A DNA stretch of 64,000 bases from assembly GCA_963798855.1 (NCBI GenBank), contig CAWCUU010000001.1:1178001-1242000 (forward strand). The letters are read 5' to 3'. The translations under genes were made by a program, and so were the position numbers. Under the pieces are notes generated by a model. It searched no databases. It had not been told where the DNA came from and saw nothing but the letters and a program-made list of their open reading frames with translations. Positions 39,024-47,718 of this stretch are shown here, piece after piece; position 1 is the first letter of the stretch; each line of letters starts with the position of its first letter. The DNA is from CAWCUU01 sp963798855. GTDB taxonomy: Bacteria; Gemmatimonadota; Gemmatimonadetes; Longimicrobiales; RSA9.

Positions 39024-40344
39024 GACGCTCGATGTCGACGTCGCGGTCGTCGGTGCGGGGCCGGCCGGCATCGCGGCCGCGGTGCGCGCGGCGGGCGCGG
39101 GCGGGCGCGTCGTCGTGCTGGACGAAGGGCGACGTCCCGGCGGACAGATCTGGAGACACCGCGCGCGCGTCACCCTGCCTCGTCCGGCGCGTCGCTGGCT
39201 TTCGCGCTTCGATGGCTGCGGCGCGGAGATCATGCCCGCTGCGACGGTGTTCGACTCCGTCCGCGATCGGGCCGCGGTTCGCCTGGCCGTCGAGCGAGAG
39301 GGACGATCCCTGTTCATCCACGCCCGCGCCACCATCCTGGCGACGGGCGCGCGTGAGCGGTTCCTGCCGTTCCCCGGCTGGACGCTGCCGGGCGTCGTCG
39401 GAGTCGGCGGGATGCAGGCGCTGCTGAAGAGCGGCGTCATCGTGGAAGGGAAGCGCGTCATCGTGGCCGGCTCCGGTCCGCTGCTGCTGCCGGTCGCCGC
39501 GTCGCTGGCGCACGCCGGCGCGAGCGTCCTCCTGGTGGCGGAGCAGGCGCCGCTCCGCCGCGTCGCCGCGTTCGCCGCCGGCCTCTGGCGCACGCCCGCG
39601 CGACTGCTTCAGGCGGCCCGCTACCGGCGTGGCTTCGCACCGGCGTCGTATCGCGCCGGCGCCTGGGTGGCTCGCGCGGAGGCCGACGGTAGCGGCCTGC
39701 GGGTCGTGCTCTCGGATGCCGGCAGCGCCCGGGTAGCGTCGTGCGACCTGCTCTGCGTCGCGTTCGGGCTCGTGCCGAGCACGGAGCTGGCGCGGCTGCT
39801 CGGGTGCGCACTGCAAGGCGACGCCATCGCGGTCGACGACGACCAGGCGACGAGCGTGCCCAGCGTCTGGTGCGCCGGCGAGCCGACCGGCGTTGCCGGC
39901 GTGGACGCGGCGCTCGTCGAGGGCGAGATCGCCGGGCTGGCCGCGGTCGGTGCGCAGGTCCCGGCGACGCTGCGCCGCGCGCGCGAACGGCACCGTCGCT
40001 TCGCGCGGCGCCTCGAGGCGGCCTTCGCGCTGCGCGACGAGTTGCGCGAGCTGCCTGACGACGCCACGCTCGTGTGCCGTTGCGAGGACGTGTCGCTCGG
40101 CCGGATCCGCGCCGTGGGCGGCATCCCTGCCGTGGGCGGCGTCTCTGCGGAGGGCGGCATCTCTGCGGGGGGCGCCATTCGCGCGGCGAAGCTCCACACC
40201 CGCGCCGGGATGGGCGCCTGCCAGGGACGCGTTTGCGGTGCCGCGCTCCGCTTCCTCGCCGGATGGGAGCAGGACAGGATCCGACCGCCGATCCTGCCGG
40301 CATCGGTGGCGGCGCTGCGCGACTTCAATGAAGGAGAACCGTGA
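39016..40344 (+). CDS. FAD/NAD(P)-binding subunit of D-hydroxyproline dehydrogenase with internal 6-residue repeats
   Basis: 442 residues. FAD site VAVVGAGPAGIAAAVRAAGAG, RPGGQIWRH, ATGARERFLPFPGW, and a second dinucleotide site VIVAGSGPLLLPVAASL; the C-terminus has a BFD-type [2Fe-2S] domain with CRCEDVSLGRIR and GMGACQGRVCG. Similar to the alpha subunit of heterotrimeric D-hydroxyproline or opine dehydrogenases. Between these cysteine pairs lies an expansion of four 18-bp units (40111-40182) giving AVGGIP-AVGGVS-AEGGIS-AGGAIR, not expected in the family. GTG start. Coupled to neighbours on both sides. Confidence 0.86.
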   Translation: MAETLDVDVAVVGAGPAGIAAAVRAAGAGGRVVVLDEGRRPGGQIWRHRARVTLPRPARRWLSRFDGCGAEIMPAATVFDSVRDRAAVRLAVEREGRSLFIHARATILATGARERFLPFPGWTLPGVVGVGGMQALLKSGVIVEGKRVIVAGSGPLLLPVAASLAHAGASVLLVAEQAPLRRVAAFAAGLWRTPARLLQAARYRRGFAPASYRAGAWVARAEADGSGLRVVLSDAGSARVASCDLLCVAFGLVPSTELARLLGCALQGDAIAVDDDQATSVPSVWCAGEPTGVAGVDAALVEGEIAGLAAVGAQVPATLRRARERHRRFARRLEAAFALRDELRELPDDATLVCRCEDVSLGRIRAVGGIPAVGGVSAEGGISAGGAIRAAKLHTRAGMGACQGRVCGAALRFLAGWEQDRIRPPILPASVAALRDFNEGEP

Positions 40345-41303
40345 TGCAGAGGAGCGACTGGAGCGGCGTATTTCCCGCGATCACGACGCCGTTCGACGAG
40401 CACGATGCCGTCGATGAGCGCTTCCTCGCCGAGCACGCGAGCTGGCTCATCGACTCCGGTTGCCGCGCGATCGTCGCGCTCGGATCCCTCGGCGAGGGCG
40501 CCACGCTCACGTTCAGCGAGAAGGTGCGCGTGCTCGAGGTGTGTCGCGAGGCGACGTCGCGGCGCGCGCCGCTCATCGCCGGCATCAGCGGGCTCTCCAC
40601 CGCCGAGTGCGTCGCGCTCGCGCGGGCGTCCGAGCGAGCCGGTTGCGACGCGCTCATGGTGCTGCCTCCGTACGTCTACCGCGGCGACGACCGCGAGACA
40701 ACCGGCCACTTCGACGCCGTGATCTCCGCGACGCCGCTCGCCTGCATGATCTACAACAACCCGATCGCCTACGGCACCGACCTCACCGCCTCCGACATCG
40801 AGCGTCTTGCCGACCACCACCCCAACGTCCAGGCCGTCAAGGAATCGAGCGGGGACGTGCGGCGCGTCACCGCCCTCGCCGAGACCCTCGGCGACCGCCT
40901 CGCCCGTTTCGCCGGCCTCGACGACATGGTCGTCGAGTCGGCCATGGTCGGCGCGGACGGCTGGGTCGCCGGCCTCGTCAACGCGCTCCCGGACGAGTCC
41001 GTCCGGCTGTTCGAGCTCGCCCGCGCCGCCGGCCCCCGCGCCGCTGCCACCGAGCCGCCGGGCGGTGCGCCCCGCGCCGCCGGCCGGCTGGGCGGAGCCG
41101 GCGAAGCCCTCCGCCTGTACGAGTGGTTCCTGCCGCTGCTGCGATTCGACACCGTCCCGAAGTTCGTGCAGCTGATCAAGCTCGTGCAGCAGGAGGTCGG
41201 GAAGGGGAGCGAGCGCGTGCGCCCGCCGCGGCTGCCGCTGGAAGGAGACGAGCGCGAGGAAGCGCTCGACGTCATCCGCGACCGGCTAGCGCGACGTCCG
41301 TAA
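40344..41303 (+). CDS. Pyrroline-4-hydroxy-2-carboxylate deaminase (DHDPS family)
   Basis: Converts pyrroline-4-hydroxy-2-carboxylate to alpha-ketoglutaric semialdehyde and ammonia (role from family plus operon). TIM-barrel aldolase of 319 residues: GVFPAITTPFD, GSLGEGATLT, YNNP near residue 136 and the Schiff-base Lys in AVKESSGD near 165. ATG at 40344 follows AAGGAG; a GTG directly before is also possible. An Ala/Gly/Pro-rich insert (GPRAAATEPPGGAPRAAGRL) sits before EALRLYEWFLPLLRFD where relatives have only a short loop. Last gene of the operon. Confidence 0.86.
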   Translation: MQRSDWSGVFPAITTPFDEHDAVDERFLAEHASWLIDSGCRAIVALGSLGEGATLTFSEKVRVLEVCREATSRRAPLIAGISGLSTAECVALARASERAGCDALMVLPPYVYRGDDRETTGHFDAVISATPLACMIYNNPIAYGTDLTASDIERLADHHPNVQAVKESSGDVRRVTALAETLGDRLARFAGLDDMVVESAMVGADGWVAGLVNALPDESVRLFELARAAGPRAAATEPPGGAPRAAGRLGGAGEALRLYEWFLPLLRFDTVPKFVQLIKLVQQEVGKGSERVRPPRLPLEGDEREEALDVIRDRLARRP

Positions 41304-41356
41304 CCGTCGCCGCGAAGTCGCGACGGCGCCGGCCGTTCCCGCCCGATTCAAGGCTC

Positions 41357-41404
41357 TTGACGCGCCCGCCGGATGATTGCACTATAGTCATATATGACCA
41401 CAGT
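41357..41404 (+). promoter_or_regulatory. Promoter and palindromic operator over the start of the tetR gene
   Basis: TTGACG (41357-41362) and TATAGT (41383-41388) resemble -35 and -10 elements, with a longish 20-bp spacer; CACTAT at 41380 gives 17 bp. The -10 is only five bases before the ATG at 41394 and no ribosome site exists, indicating a leaderless mRNA. A perfect 12-bp palindrome GTCATATATGAC (41387-41398) inside a 24-bp imperfect one (41381-41404) covers both the -10 and the start codon, a likely auto-repression site. Confidence 0.55.
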
Positions 41405-42011
41405 CACTTCGCGACGGGAACGGAAGAAGGAGGCCACGCGGAAACGGATCGTCGACGCCGCCACGCGCCTCTTCGCCGAACACGGCTTCGACGCGCCCAC
41501 GGTGGACGAGATCGCCGAGGTGGCGGACGTGGCGAAGGGCACGATCTACAACTACTTCGGCACAAAGGAGGAGCTGCTTTTCGAGCTCCTGCTCGAGGTC
41601 GAGCAGGACGTGCAGCGGGAGCTGGGCCGATTCGCGGAGGCGCCGGGGCCGCTGGAGCGCATCCTGGAGGGGTGGCTGCGGTTCCAGTTCGAGCGGAAGG
41701 CGCCGCACCTGCCGTTCGTGCGGGTGTTCCTCTCGCAGCTGATCGTTCGGGCGGACGCCTTCACGGAGCAGATCGAGCGGATCCAGCTTTACGTGGACCC
41801 GCCGCTGATGTCGCTCCTGGAGCGGCTGCAGGAGCGGGGGCTGATCCCTGCGGACGCCGAGCTGGCGCAGGTGGCGGAGGAGCTGAAGAAGCTGCATTTC
41901 GGGCTGAGCTGTGTGTGGGCAATGGAGGGGCCGCCGTTCGCTATGACGGAGGGGGCCCTGAGCACGCAGGTGACCGCGTTCGCGCGGGCGTTGGAAAGGG
42001 GCCTGTCATGA
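41394..42011 (+). CDS. TetR-family transcriptional regulator
   Basis: 205 residues. The N-terminal helix-turn-helix RKRIVDAATRLFAEHGFDAPTVDEIAEVADVAKGTIYNYFGTKEELL is canonical; the C-terminal ligand domain is unassigned. Probably represses itself and the membrane gene that overlaps by ATGA (42008), through the palindrome covering its start. Confidence 0.92.
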   Translation: MTTVTSRRERKKEATRKRIVDAATRLFAEHGFDAPTVDEIAEVADVAKGTIYNYFGTKEELLFELLLEVEQDVQRELGRFAEAPGPLERILEGWLRFQFERKAPHLPFVRVFLSQLIVRADAFTEQIERIQLYVDPPLMSLLERLQERGLIPADAELAQVAEELKKLHFGLSCVWAMEGPPFAMTEGALSTQVTAFARALERGLS

Positions 42012-42835
42012 GGACGAGGCTGTGGCTGTCCGTTCCGGCGGGAGCTCTGGTGCTCCTGGCGTTCGAATTGCCCGACGTGGGTGTGGGGTCGGCGGTGGCG
42101 GCGCTCCTGGTGGCCGGTGTCCTGGCGCTGGCGATCACGCGGTCGACGGCGTCGGGCCCGGCACTGGTGGTCGTGCTGGCGGGCCTCGTGTTCGTGACCT
42201 CGTGGCTCGTGAACATCCCGGAGGGCGTGCTGTTCGACGTGATCGAGCCGGCCGCCGCGCCGGTGGGGCTGGTGAAGGCGCTGGCCGCGACCATGGCGGC
42301 GGTAGTGGTGCAGGTGGCCGTGGCAGGGCGGGTGTCGGGCGAGGCCACGGCAATGACGTCGGATGGACCGATCCGGTCGGTCGGCGGTCTGCTATGGCGC
42401 CTGGTGGCGAGCCCCGCGGTCTTCATCGTGTTCTACTTCGTCGCGGGGATGATCATCTACCCGTTCGTGCAGCAGTACTACGTGGGTCGGACGATGCCGG
42501 ATCCCGCGGCGATCGTCTCGATGCAGGTGTTGCGTTCGCTCGCGTTGGCAGGCGCTGCCTACCCGCTGCTCCGGACGTTCCGCCACCGGGGCGACGCGCT
42601 GCTGGTGCTGACTCTGGCGATCCCGGTGTTCGGCGCGCTGGCCCCGCTGCTCCCTGCGAACGACGTCATGCCGGCCCAGGTTCGGCTGGTCCACGCGCTG
42701 GAGACGGTGCCCTACTACGCCCTCTTCGGCGCGCTGGTGGCGGTGTGGTTCGGGCCGCCGCGGCGGCGGGCGACGGCCGTGACCGAGACGTCCGTCACCG
42801 AGCCGGTCCCGGCGGAGCATACCGCGCTGGCGTGA
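42008..42835 (+). CDS. Hypothetical multi-pass membrane protein
   Basis: A 275-residue protein with about seven hydrophobic segments, for example LSVPAGALVLLAFELPDVGVG, AALLVAGVLALAI, PALVVVLAGLVFVTSWLV, AVFIVFYFVAGMIIYPFVQQYYV and ALFGALVAVWFG. I do not recognise the family. It is coupled to the TetR gene by ATGA and is likely its target, possibly a transporter or a membrane-stress protein. The tail after residue 255 is Thr/Val/Glu-rich. Confidence 0.7.
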   Translation: MRTRLWLSVPAGALVLLAFELPDVGVGSAVAALLVAGVLALAITRSTASGPALVVVLAGLVFVTSWLVNIPEGVLFDVIEPAAAPVGLVKALAATMAAVVVQVAVAGRVSGEATAMTSDGPIRSVGGLLWRLVASPAVFIVFYFVAGMIIYPFVQQYYVGRTMPDPAAIVSMQVLRSLALAGAAYPLLRTFRHRGDALLVLTLAIPVFGALAPLLPANDVMPAQVRLVHALETVPYYALFGALVAVWFGPPRRRATAVTETSVTEPVPAEHTALA

Positions 42836-43136
42836 GACGAACGGCGCCGGCCACGAGCGCGCGCCGTTGAGCAACCGCTCCGTGCCGCAAGTGACGCATC
42901 CGGTTCCGCCGCCACCCGCTGGACAGAGGTAGTCACCGCGACCGGCGATCGGTGCGGGCCGGGCTCAGGTGCAGAACCAACAGTACCCGCGAACAGAGCC
43001 GGATCGTCGCGCGCGCGACTGGTCGCTCGCGCCGGCCCCGCAACCGCGCGCTCCGGCCCGTCGCGTCCCATTCTCACATGCGTCCCGCCGCGCCCGCGTC
43101 CCCCGCGCTCGCGCCCGCCCTTACGCCCTCGCCCGG
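42836..43136. other. Gap with a short dispersed repeat
   Basis: No gene. A 25-bp stretch at 42977-43001 (centred on CGCGAACAGAGCCG) recurs at 62147-62171 with 23 of 25 matches, also in a gene-free, low-complexity gap. The last 100 bp are C-rich. Confidence 0.4.
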
Positions 43137-44084
43137 CTACGCCTCCGGCGCCTCCGCGTACACCGGATTCGACAGGTAGCGCTCGCCGAAGTCCGGCACG
43201 ATCGACACGACCAGCTTGCCTTCGTTCTCGGGTCGTGCGGCGACGTGGAGGGCGGCCCAGGTGATGGAGCCGGTGGAGATTCCGCCGAAGATGGCCTCCT
43301 CGCGGGCGAGGCGCCGCGTGGTCTCGAAGGCGTCGTCGTTGGTCACGCGGACGACCTCGTCGTACAGCTCGGTGTCCAGCACCTCCGGCACGAAGCCGGC
43401 GCCGATGCCCTGCTGCTTGTGCGAGGAGGGCTCGCCGCCGGACAGGATCGGGCTCTCGGCCGGCTCGACGGCGACGATGTGGATGTCGGGCTTCTTCTCG
43501 CGCAGGAAGCGTCCCGCGCCGGTCAGCGTGCCGCCGGTGCCGACGCCGGAGACAAAAACATCGACCTCGCCGTTGGTGTCGGCCCAGATCTCGGGGCCGG
43601 TCGTCCGGTAGTGGATGGCGGGGTTCGCGGGGTTCTCGAACTGGCCGGGCATCCAGCCCTTGTCACCGAGCTCGGCGAGGATTTCGCGGGCGCGCTCGAT
43701 CGCGGCCTTCATGCCCTTCGCGCCCTCGGTCAGGACGACGCGGGCACCGAGCGCGCGCAGCATGTTGCGCCGCTCGACGGTCATGGTGTCGGGCATGGTC
43801 AGGATGCAGGAGCAGCCGTGGACGGCGGCCGCGAACGCGACGCCGATGCCCGTGTTGCCGCTCGTCGGCTCCACGACGATCATGCCGGGATGGAGGGCCC
43901 CGCGCTCGATCGCGTCCTCGACCATGGAGACGCCGATGCGGTCCTTCACCGAGGCAAAGGGATTGAAGCCCTCGTGCTTCACGGCGACGCGGGCGGGAAG
44001 GTCCGCCGCGAGCCGCTTGAGGTAGATCAACGGTGTGTCGCCGATCGTCTGGGTGATGTCCTCGTAGATCCTGCCGCGTGCCAT
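43137..44084 (-). CDS. cysK: Cysteine synthase A (O-acetylserine sulfhydrylase)
   Basis: Makes L-cysteine from O-acetylserine and sulfide, PLP-dependent. 315 residues. PLP-lysine in NPFASVKDRIG (Lys47), substrate loop VEPTSGNTGIGVA, phosphate-binding GVGTGGTLTGAG, and IGAGFVPEVLD near the C-terminus are all in place. ATG at 44084 follows GGAGG. Confidence 0.93.
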   Translation of the reverse strand: MARGRIYEDITQTIGDTPLIYLKRLAADLPARVAVKHEGFNPFASVKDRIGVSMVEDAIERGALHPGMIVVEPTSGNTGIGVAFAAAVHGCSCILTMPDTMTVERRNMLRALGARVVLTEGAKGMKAAIERAREILAELGDKGWMPGQFENPANPAIHYRTTGPEIWADTNGEVDVFVSGVGTGGTLTGAGRFLREKKPDIHIVAVEPAESPILSGGEPSSHKQQGIGAGFVPEVLDTELYDEVVRVTNDDAFETTRRLAREEAIFGGISTGSITWAALHVAARPENEGKLVVSIVPDFGERYLSNPVYAEAPEA

Positions 44085-44137
44085 TGTGTCCTCCGGGGAA
44101 TGGGTGGAGCGGCTGCGGCCGTCGCGGCGGCGGCGGC

Positions 44138-44875
44138 TCAGCCCACGATGAGTCGCCCGCGCCGGAACCGGGCGCGGGCCCATGCGATCAGAAGCGCGTC
44201 GACGACGATCAGGCCGAGGGCGACCCAGCCGATGACCTCACCGGCGCTGAGGCCGCTCATGCGAGCGGCCGCGCTCGCGCGCCAGGTGGCCGGCAGTGCC
44301 GGGATCGCGAAGGTGGGAACGAAGATCAGCAGCATCGACGCGATGCTCAGCGTCTGCTGGGCCTGTCGCACGGTCGCGGCCCGGAGCGAGACGAGCACGC
44401 CCGCACCGGCGGCGAGCAGCGACGTGAGCAGCCCGAGCCCGAGGATGCCCTCGAGCATCCACGGCGGATAGAGCAGCGGTCCGCCGCCTCGGGCCCGTAG
44501 ATTGACCACGACGAGCGCCAGCGTCACGGCGACGAGCATCACGCCCCACCCGTAGCCGACCGCCGCGATCACCTTGCCCATCAGGATCGCCTGATCCGAG
44601 AGCCGGCTGGCCAGCAGCGTCTCGAGCGTGTGCCGCTCGCGCTCGCCGGCGAACGCGTCGGCGATGACGGCGGAGATCATGATGAACGGCATCCACGCCG
44701 CCATGCCGAGCACCACGGGAGACGTGACCCACTCGGTGCCCATCTGGAGCGGCATCAGGACGCCGACCAGAAGCAGGAATACGGCGATCCGGTACCACCC
44801 GCCCCGGCGACCGCCGCCCTCGGCGAACAGCTCCTTCCACTCCTTCCAGGCGATCGTCGCTGCGTCGCCCATCAC
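44138..44875 (-). CDS. ABC-2 type transporter permease
   Basis: A 245-residue membrane subunit with six hydrophobic segments (IAVFLLLVGVLMPLQMG, GMAAWMPFIMISAVIADAFAGERERHTLETLLASRLSD, VIAAVGYGWGVMLVAVTLALVVV and others). The EEHHTLE-like ERERHTLETLLASR loop is typical of ABC-2 permeases such as ABC-type Na+ exporters. Coupled by ATGA to its ATPase gene; substrate unknown. Confidence 0.86.
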   Translation of the reverse strand: MMGDAATIAWKEWKELFAEGGGRRGGWYRIAVFLLLVGVLMPLQMGTEWVTSPVVLGMAAWMPFIMISAVIADAFAGERERHTLETLLASRLSDQAILMGKVIAAVGYGWGVMLVAVTLALVVVNLRARGGGPLLYPPWMLEGILGLGLLTSLLAAGAGVLVSLRAATVRQAQQTLSIASMLLIFVPTFAIPALPATWRASAAARMSGLSAGEVIGWVALGLIVVDALLIAWARARFRRGRLIVG

Positions 44876-45813
44876 GCCTCCTGCTCCAATGTCAGCTCGA
44901 GGAAGACGTCCTCCAGGCTCGCCTGCGGGCGTCGGACCTCCTCGACGGTCGCGCCCGCCTCGACCAGCGCGACGACGATCGGCCCGGCCGTCGCGCCGTC
45001 CGTGATCTGCACGGAGAGGCGACCGTCGGATACTCGGACGTCGCGGACGTCCGCTCGCTCGCGCAGCCGGTCCAGCGCGTCGTCGCCGAACGCGCCGCCC
45101 GTGATCTCGAGCTGGTCGCTGCCTCTCCGCCCGCGCAGCTCCTCCGGTGTCCCGAGCGCGACGAGGCGTCCGCCGCGGATCACGCCGATCCTGTGGCAGA
45201 GCTGCTCGGCCTCCGCCAGGTTGTGCGTCGTGAGCAGCACGGTGACGCCTTCTCGGGCGGCGAGGTCCGCGAGCTGATGTCGCAGCTCGAAGGCCGCGCG
45301 TGGGTCGAGCCCGGCTGTCGGCTCGTCGAGAAAGACCAGCTCCGGACGGTGGAGCAGCGTCCGCGCGACGGCGAGCTTCTGTTTCATGCCCCGGCTCCAG
45401 CCGCCGACCTGCTCGCCGCGCCGCTCCCAGAGACCAATACCGTCGAGCAGCTCATGGATCCTGCGCGCCCGCTCGGCCGCCGCGAGGTGCCACACGCGCG
45501 CGTAGAACTCCAGGTTGTGCTCGGCGCTGAGTCGCTCGTAGATGCCGGTGTGCTCGAGCAGCGCGCCGGTTCGCTCGCGGACGAAGTCGCCCTCGGCGAC
45601 CGGGTCGCGACCGAGCACGCGGACCGAGCCGGCGGTCGGCTCCAGCAAGCCGAGCAGCAGCCGGATCATCGTCGTCTTGCCGGCGCCGTTCGGGCCCAGC
45701 AGTCCGAAGACGATGCCGCGCGGCACCTCGAGCTCGACGCCATCGAGCGCGCGGACGGCGCCGAAGTCGCGCGTGAGCCCCGTGGCGCGGATCGCGGGAG
45801 TGGTGTCGGGCAT
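44872..45813 (-). CDS. ABC transporter ATP-binding protein
   Basis: A 313-residue ATPase of the DrrA/CcmA group. Walker A LLGPNGAGKTT near residue 38, signature VGGWSRGMKQKLAVARTLL (degenerate, SRGMKQ), Walker B LVFLDEPTAGLD, switch TTHNLAEAEQL, and a C-terminal regulatory extension. Drives the permease encoded just downstream. Confidence 0.92.
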   Translation of the reverse strand: MPDTTPAIRATGLTRDFGAVRALDGVELEVPRGIVFGLLGPNGAGKTTMIRLLLGLLEPTAGSVRVLGRDPVAEGDFVRERTGALLEHTGIYERLSAEHNLEFYARVWHLAAAERARRIHELLDGIGLWERRGEQVGGWSRGMKQKLAVARTLLHRPELVFLDEPTAGLDPRAAFELRHQLADLAAREGVTVLLTTHNLAEAEQLCHRIGVIRGGRLVALGTPEELRGRRGSDQLEITGGAFGDDALDRLRERADVRDVRVSDGRLSVQITDGATAGPIVVALVEAGATVEEVRRPQASLEDVFLELTLEQEA

Positions 45814-45894
45814 GTCGCGAAGGTAAGCAGGTACGCGACGGAGCCGCCAGCGCTGGGGCCGCTGGCGGCCGGGGAGGGAAAGTCGGCTCCGGCT

Positions 45895-46345
45895 TCAGAC
45901 CGGCGAGGCGCGCCGCTGACGCTGCTGGACGTGGCGCAGCACGTCGGCCACCTCGGCGGAGAAGGCGTCGCCCACCTCGGCGATGTCCTTGAGCGAGATG
46001 ATGCCGACGAGGCGGTGCTGCTCCGCGATGACCGGGATGTGGCGCACGCCCGAGCGCTTCATCCGGCCAATGACGTCGCGCACCGTCGCATCCGGATGCA
46101 CGACGTCAATGTTGCCGCGCGTCATGTGCTCGGCGACGGGGCAGTCCGCGCCGTGGCGCCGCGCGGTGTGGCGTAGCGCGATATCCTGGCCGGTGATCAG
46201 GCCGATCAGCCGCAGGCTTTCCCGGTCGTGCACCACCGGCAGCATCGAGAATGCCGAGGCGGTCCAGTATCTTCGCCGCCACACTGACCGGCTCGTGGGG
46301 CGTCACGACCTCCGGCTCCGCCGTCATGATGTCACGTGCCAGCAT
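45895..46345 (-). CDS. CBS-domain pair protein, one frameshift
   Basis: About 149 residues when repaired: MLARDIMTAEPEVVTPHEPVSV, AAKILDRLGIS, then MLPVVHDRESLRLIGLITGQDIALRH, AEHMTRGNIDVVHPDATVRDVIGRM and VGIISLKDIAEVGDAF. The frame breaks near 46250 (one surplus base between GGI and SMLPVV). ATG at 46345 follows GAGGAGG; the start lies inside the 3' end of the baeRF gene (14-bp overlap), suggesting coupling. Likely binds adenosine nucleotides; no catalytic domain. Confidence 0.8.
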
Positions 46346-47582
46346 GGATGCCTCCTCGCTCGGTCGAGTGGCCGTCCGCGGAGCCGGCGGTGGGAGACCG
46401 GCCCGGCTCCACGCGGTATCGAAGCAGCACGGCGAGGCCCTCGCGGCCGCGCAGGTCCACCGCGGCAGCGCCGCGGACTTCCTCGACGCGTCCGCCCTCC
46501 GCGAGCGTCCGGGCCGCGAGCAGATCCACCAGGTCGTGCCGCGCGACCTCGCCCTGGCAGAACGGGCAGCGCTCCGGCACCAGCGGCGCGAGCACCGCTC
46601 CGCATGCATCGCACCTGCCGGCGACGGCCTGTAGCGCCTGGTCGTAGGCGAGCAGGGCCACCGCACCGCGATTGACCGCTGCGACGGCTCCCTCGATGCC
46701 GGTCACCGCGCGGCCGCGTCCCGTCTGCTCGATCAGGGACGCCACCAGCTCGACCTCCCCCTCGCGCTCGATCTGCTCCGCGCGTCGCCTCGCGGCCAGT
46801 AGCGCCTCCGACAGCGGCGCCTCGACCGGGACGCCGAGGTCGCAGGAGACGATCCTGCGCAAACGCGCGGGAAGCAGGTGCTTCACCTCCGCGGTGATCT
46901 CCGGAGGGCCGCTCATGAGGACGCGATCGAGGTGCATCGTCCGCGGCAGCCGGCCGAGCGTCTCCACGATCCGTTTCGCGTGCCAGAGCACGTGCTTGTC
47001 GTGGTCCCGCTGATACTTGTTCTGCGAATACCCGCCCTGGGCGTGGCGTCCCGGGATCTCGTCCGTGAGCGTCGCCAGCTCCTCGCCCTGCTCCAGGTAG
47101 TCGAAGATGAAGCGGGCTCGCTCCTTGTCCATCAGCACGATGAGCGTCCGCTCGTACTCGTCGATCGCCGCTAGCAGCGGACGCAGGTAGGGAACCGCGG
47201 ACCATTCCGCGTAGGGAAGCAGCGGCACACGGAGTCGAATCGCATCGAAGCGGTCGCGGTCCGGGCTGCAGAAGATCGCGAGCCCACGCGGCGGGCTGCG
47301 CAACGTGCGCACGTAGTCCGCGGCCGCGGCGATCGCTTCGTCGAGCCCGTGGGCCTGGCTCCCCGCGGGGACGCGCTCGCGGATCGGACGAATGAGCTGG
47401 AGGAGCTGCGCCCGTATATTTCGGCCGGGGCCCCTCGACGGGTCGGTCCAGAGGTAGAGGCTCAGGAAGGGCGGCTTCGCTTCGGCCGCTTCGGCGTTGT
47501 CACGGTCGGCACCGGCCCCGCGGTGCGTTGGCTCGCCGGCGAAGCCGGCCAGCTCGGAGACTAGGGATTCGATTCTCAGCAC
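46332..47582 (-). CDS. Bacterial eRF1-like (baeRF) protein with C-terminal zinc ribbon
   Basis: A 416-residue protein of the bacterial archaeo-eukaryotic release factor group. The central part carries HAQGGYSQNKYQRDHDKH near residue 184, standing in for the GGQ loop of eRF1, followed by an eRF1 domain 3-like fold (VETLGRLPRTMHLDRVLMSGPPEITAEVKHLL). The C-terminus has a four-Cys ribbon, CDACGAVLAPLVPERCPFC. Known baeRF proteins are proposed to act on stalled or hibernating ribosomes; this is untested here. GTG or ATG start at 47582. Upstream lies a candidate site (47663-47718) like those before UspA genes, and the following CBS gene overlaps it. Confidence 0.78.
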   Translation of the reverse strand: MLRIESLVSELAGFAGEPTHRGAGADRDNAEAAEAKPPFLSLYLWTDPSRGPGRNIRAQLLQLIRPIRERVPAGSQAHGLDEAIAAAADYVRTLRSPPRGLAIFCSPDRDRFDAIRLRVPLLPYAEWSAVPYLRPLLAAIDEYERTLIVLMDKERARFIFDYLEQGEELATLTDEIPGRHAQGGYSQNKYQRDHDKHVLWHAKRIVETLGRLPRTMHLDRVLMSGPPEITAEVKHLLPARLRRIVSCDLGVPVEAPLSEALLAARRRAEQIEREGEVELVASLIEQTGRGRAVTGIEGAVAAVNRGAVALLAYDQALQAVAGRCDACGAVLAPLVPERCPFCQGEVARHDLVDLLAARTLAEGGRVEEVRGAAAVDLRGREGLAVLLRYRVEPGRSPTAGSADGHSTERGGIHAGT

Positions 47583-47662
47583 CCTGCACCTCCCGTTACG
47601 GGTCCCGTGGCATCGCGCCCGGCCGGCCTGGGGCGACCCGGTCGACTCAATGACGCAAGTGC

Positions 47663-47718
47663 AGGATACGGCTGCGCATCGGGCCGGTCTGTCGGGGGAA
47701 GCTGCATACTACGTCAGG
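47663..47718 (-). promoter_or_regulatory. Candidate stress-regulon site E, upstream of the baeRF gene
   Basis: On the minus strand: a weak first half-site CCTGACG (47718-47712), CCGACAG (47695-47689), then CAGACC-N17-TATCCT with TATCCT at 47668-47663. The central TCAG is absent, so this is the weakest match in the activator part but has a full promoter core. The baeRF start is 80 bp downstream. Confidence 0.38.
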
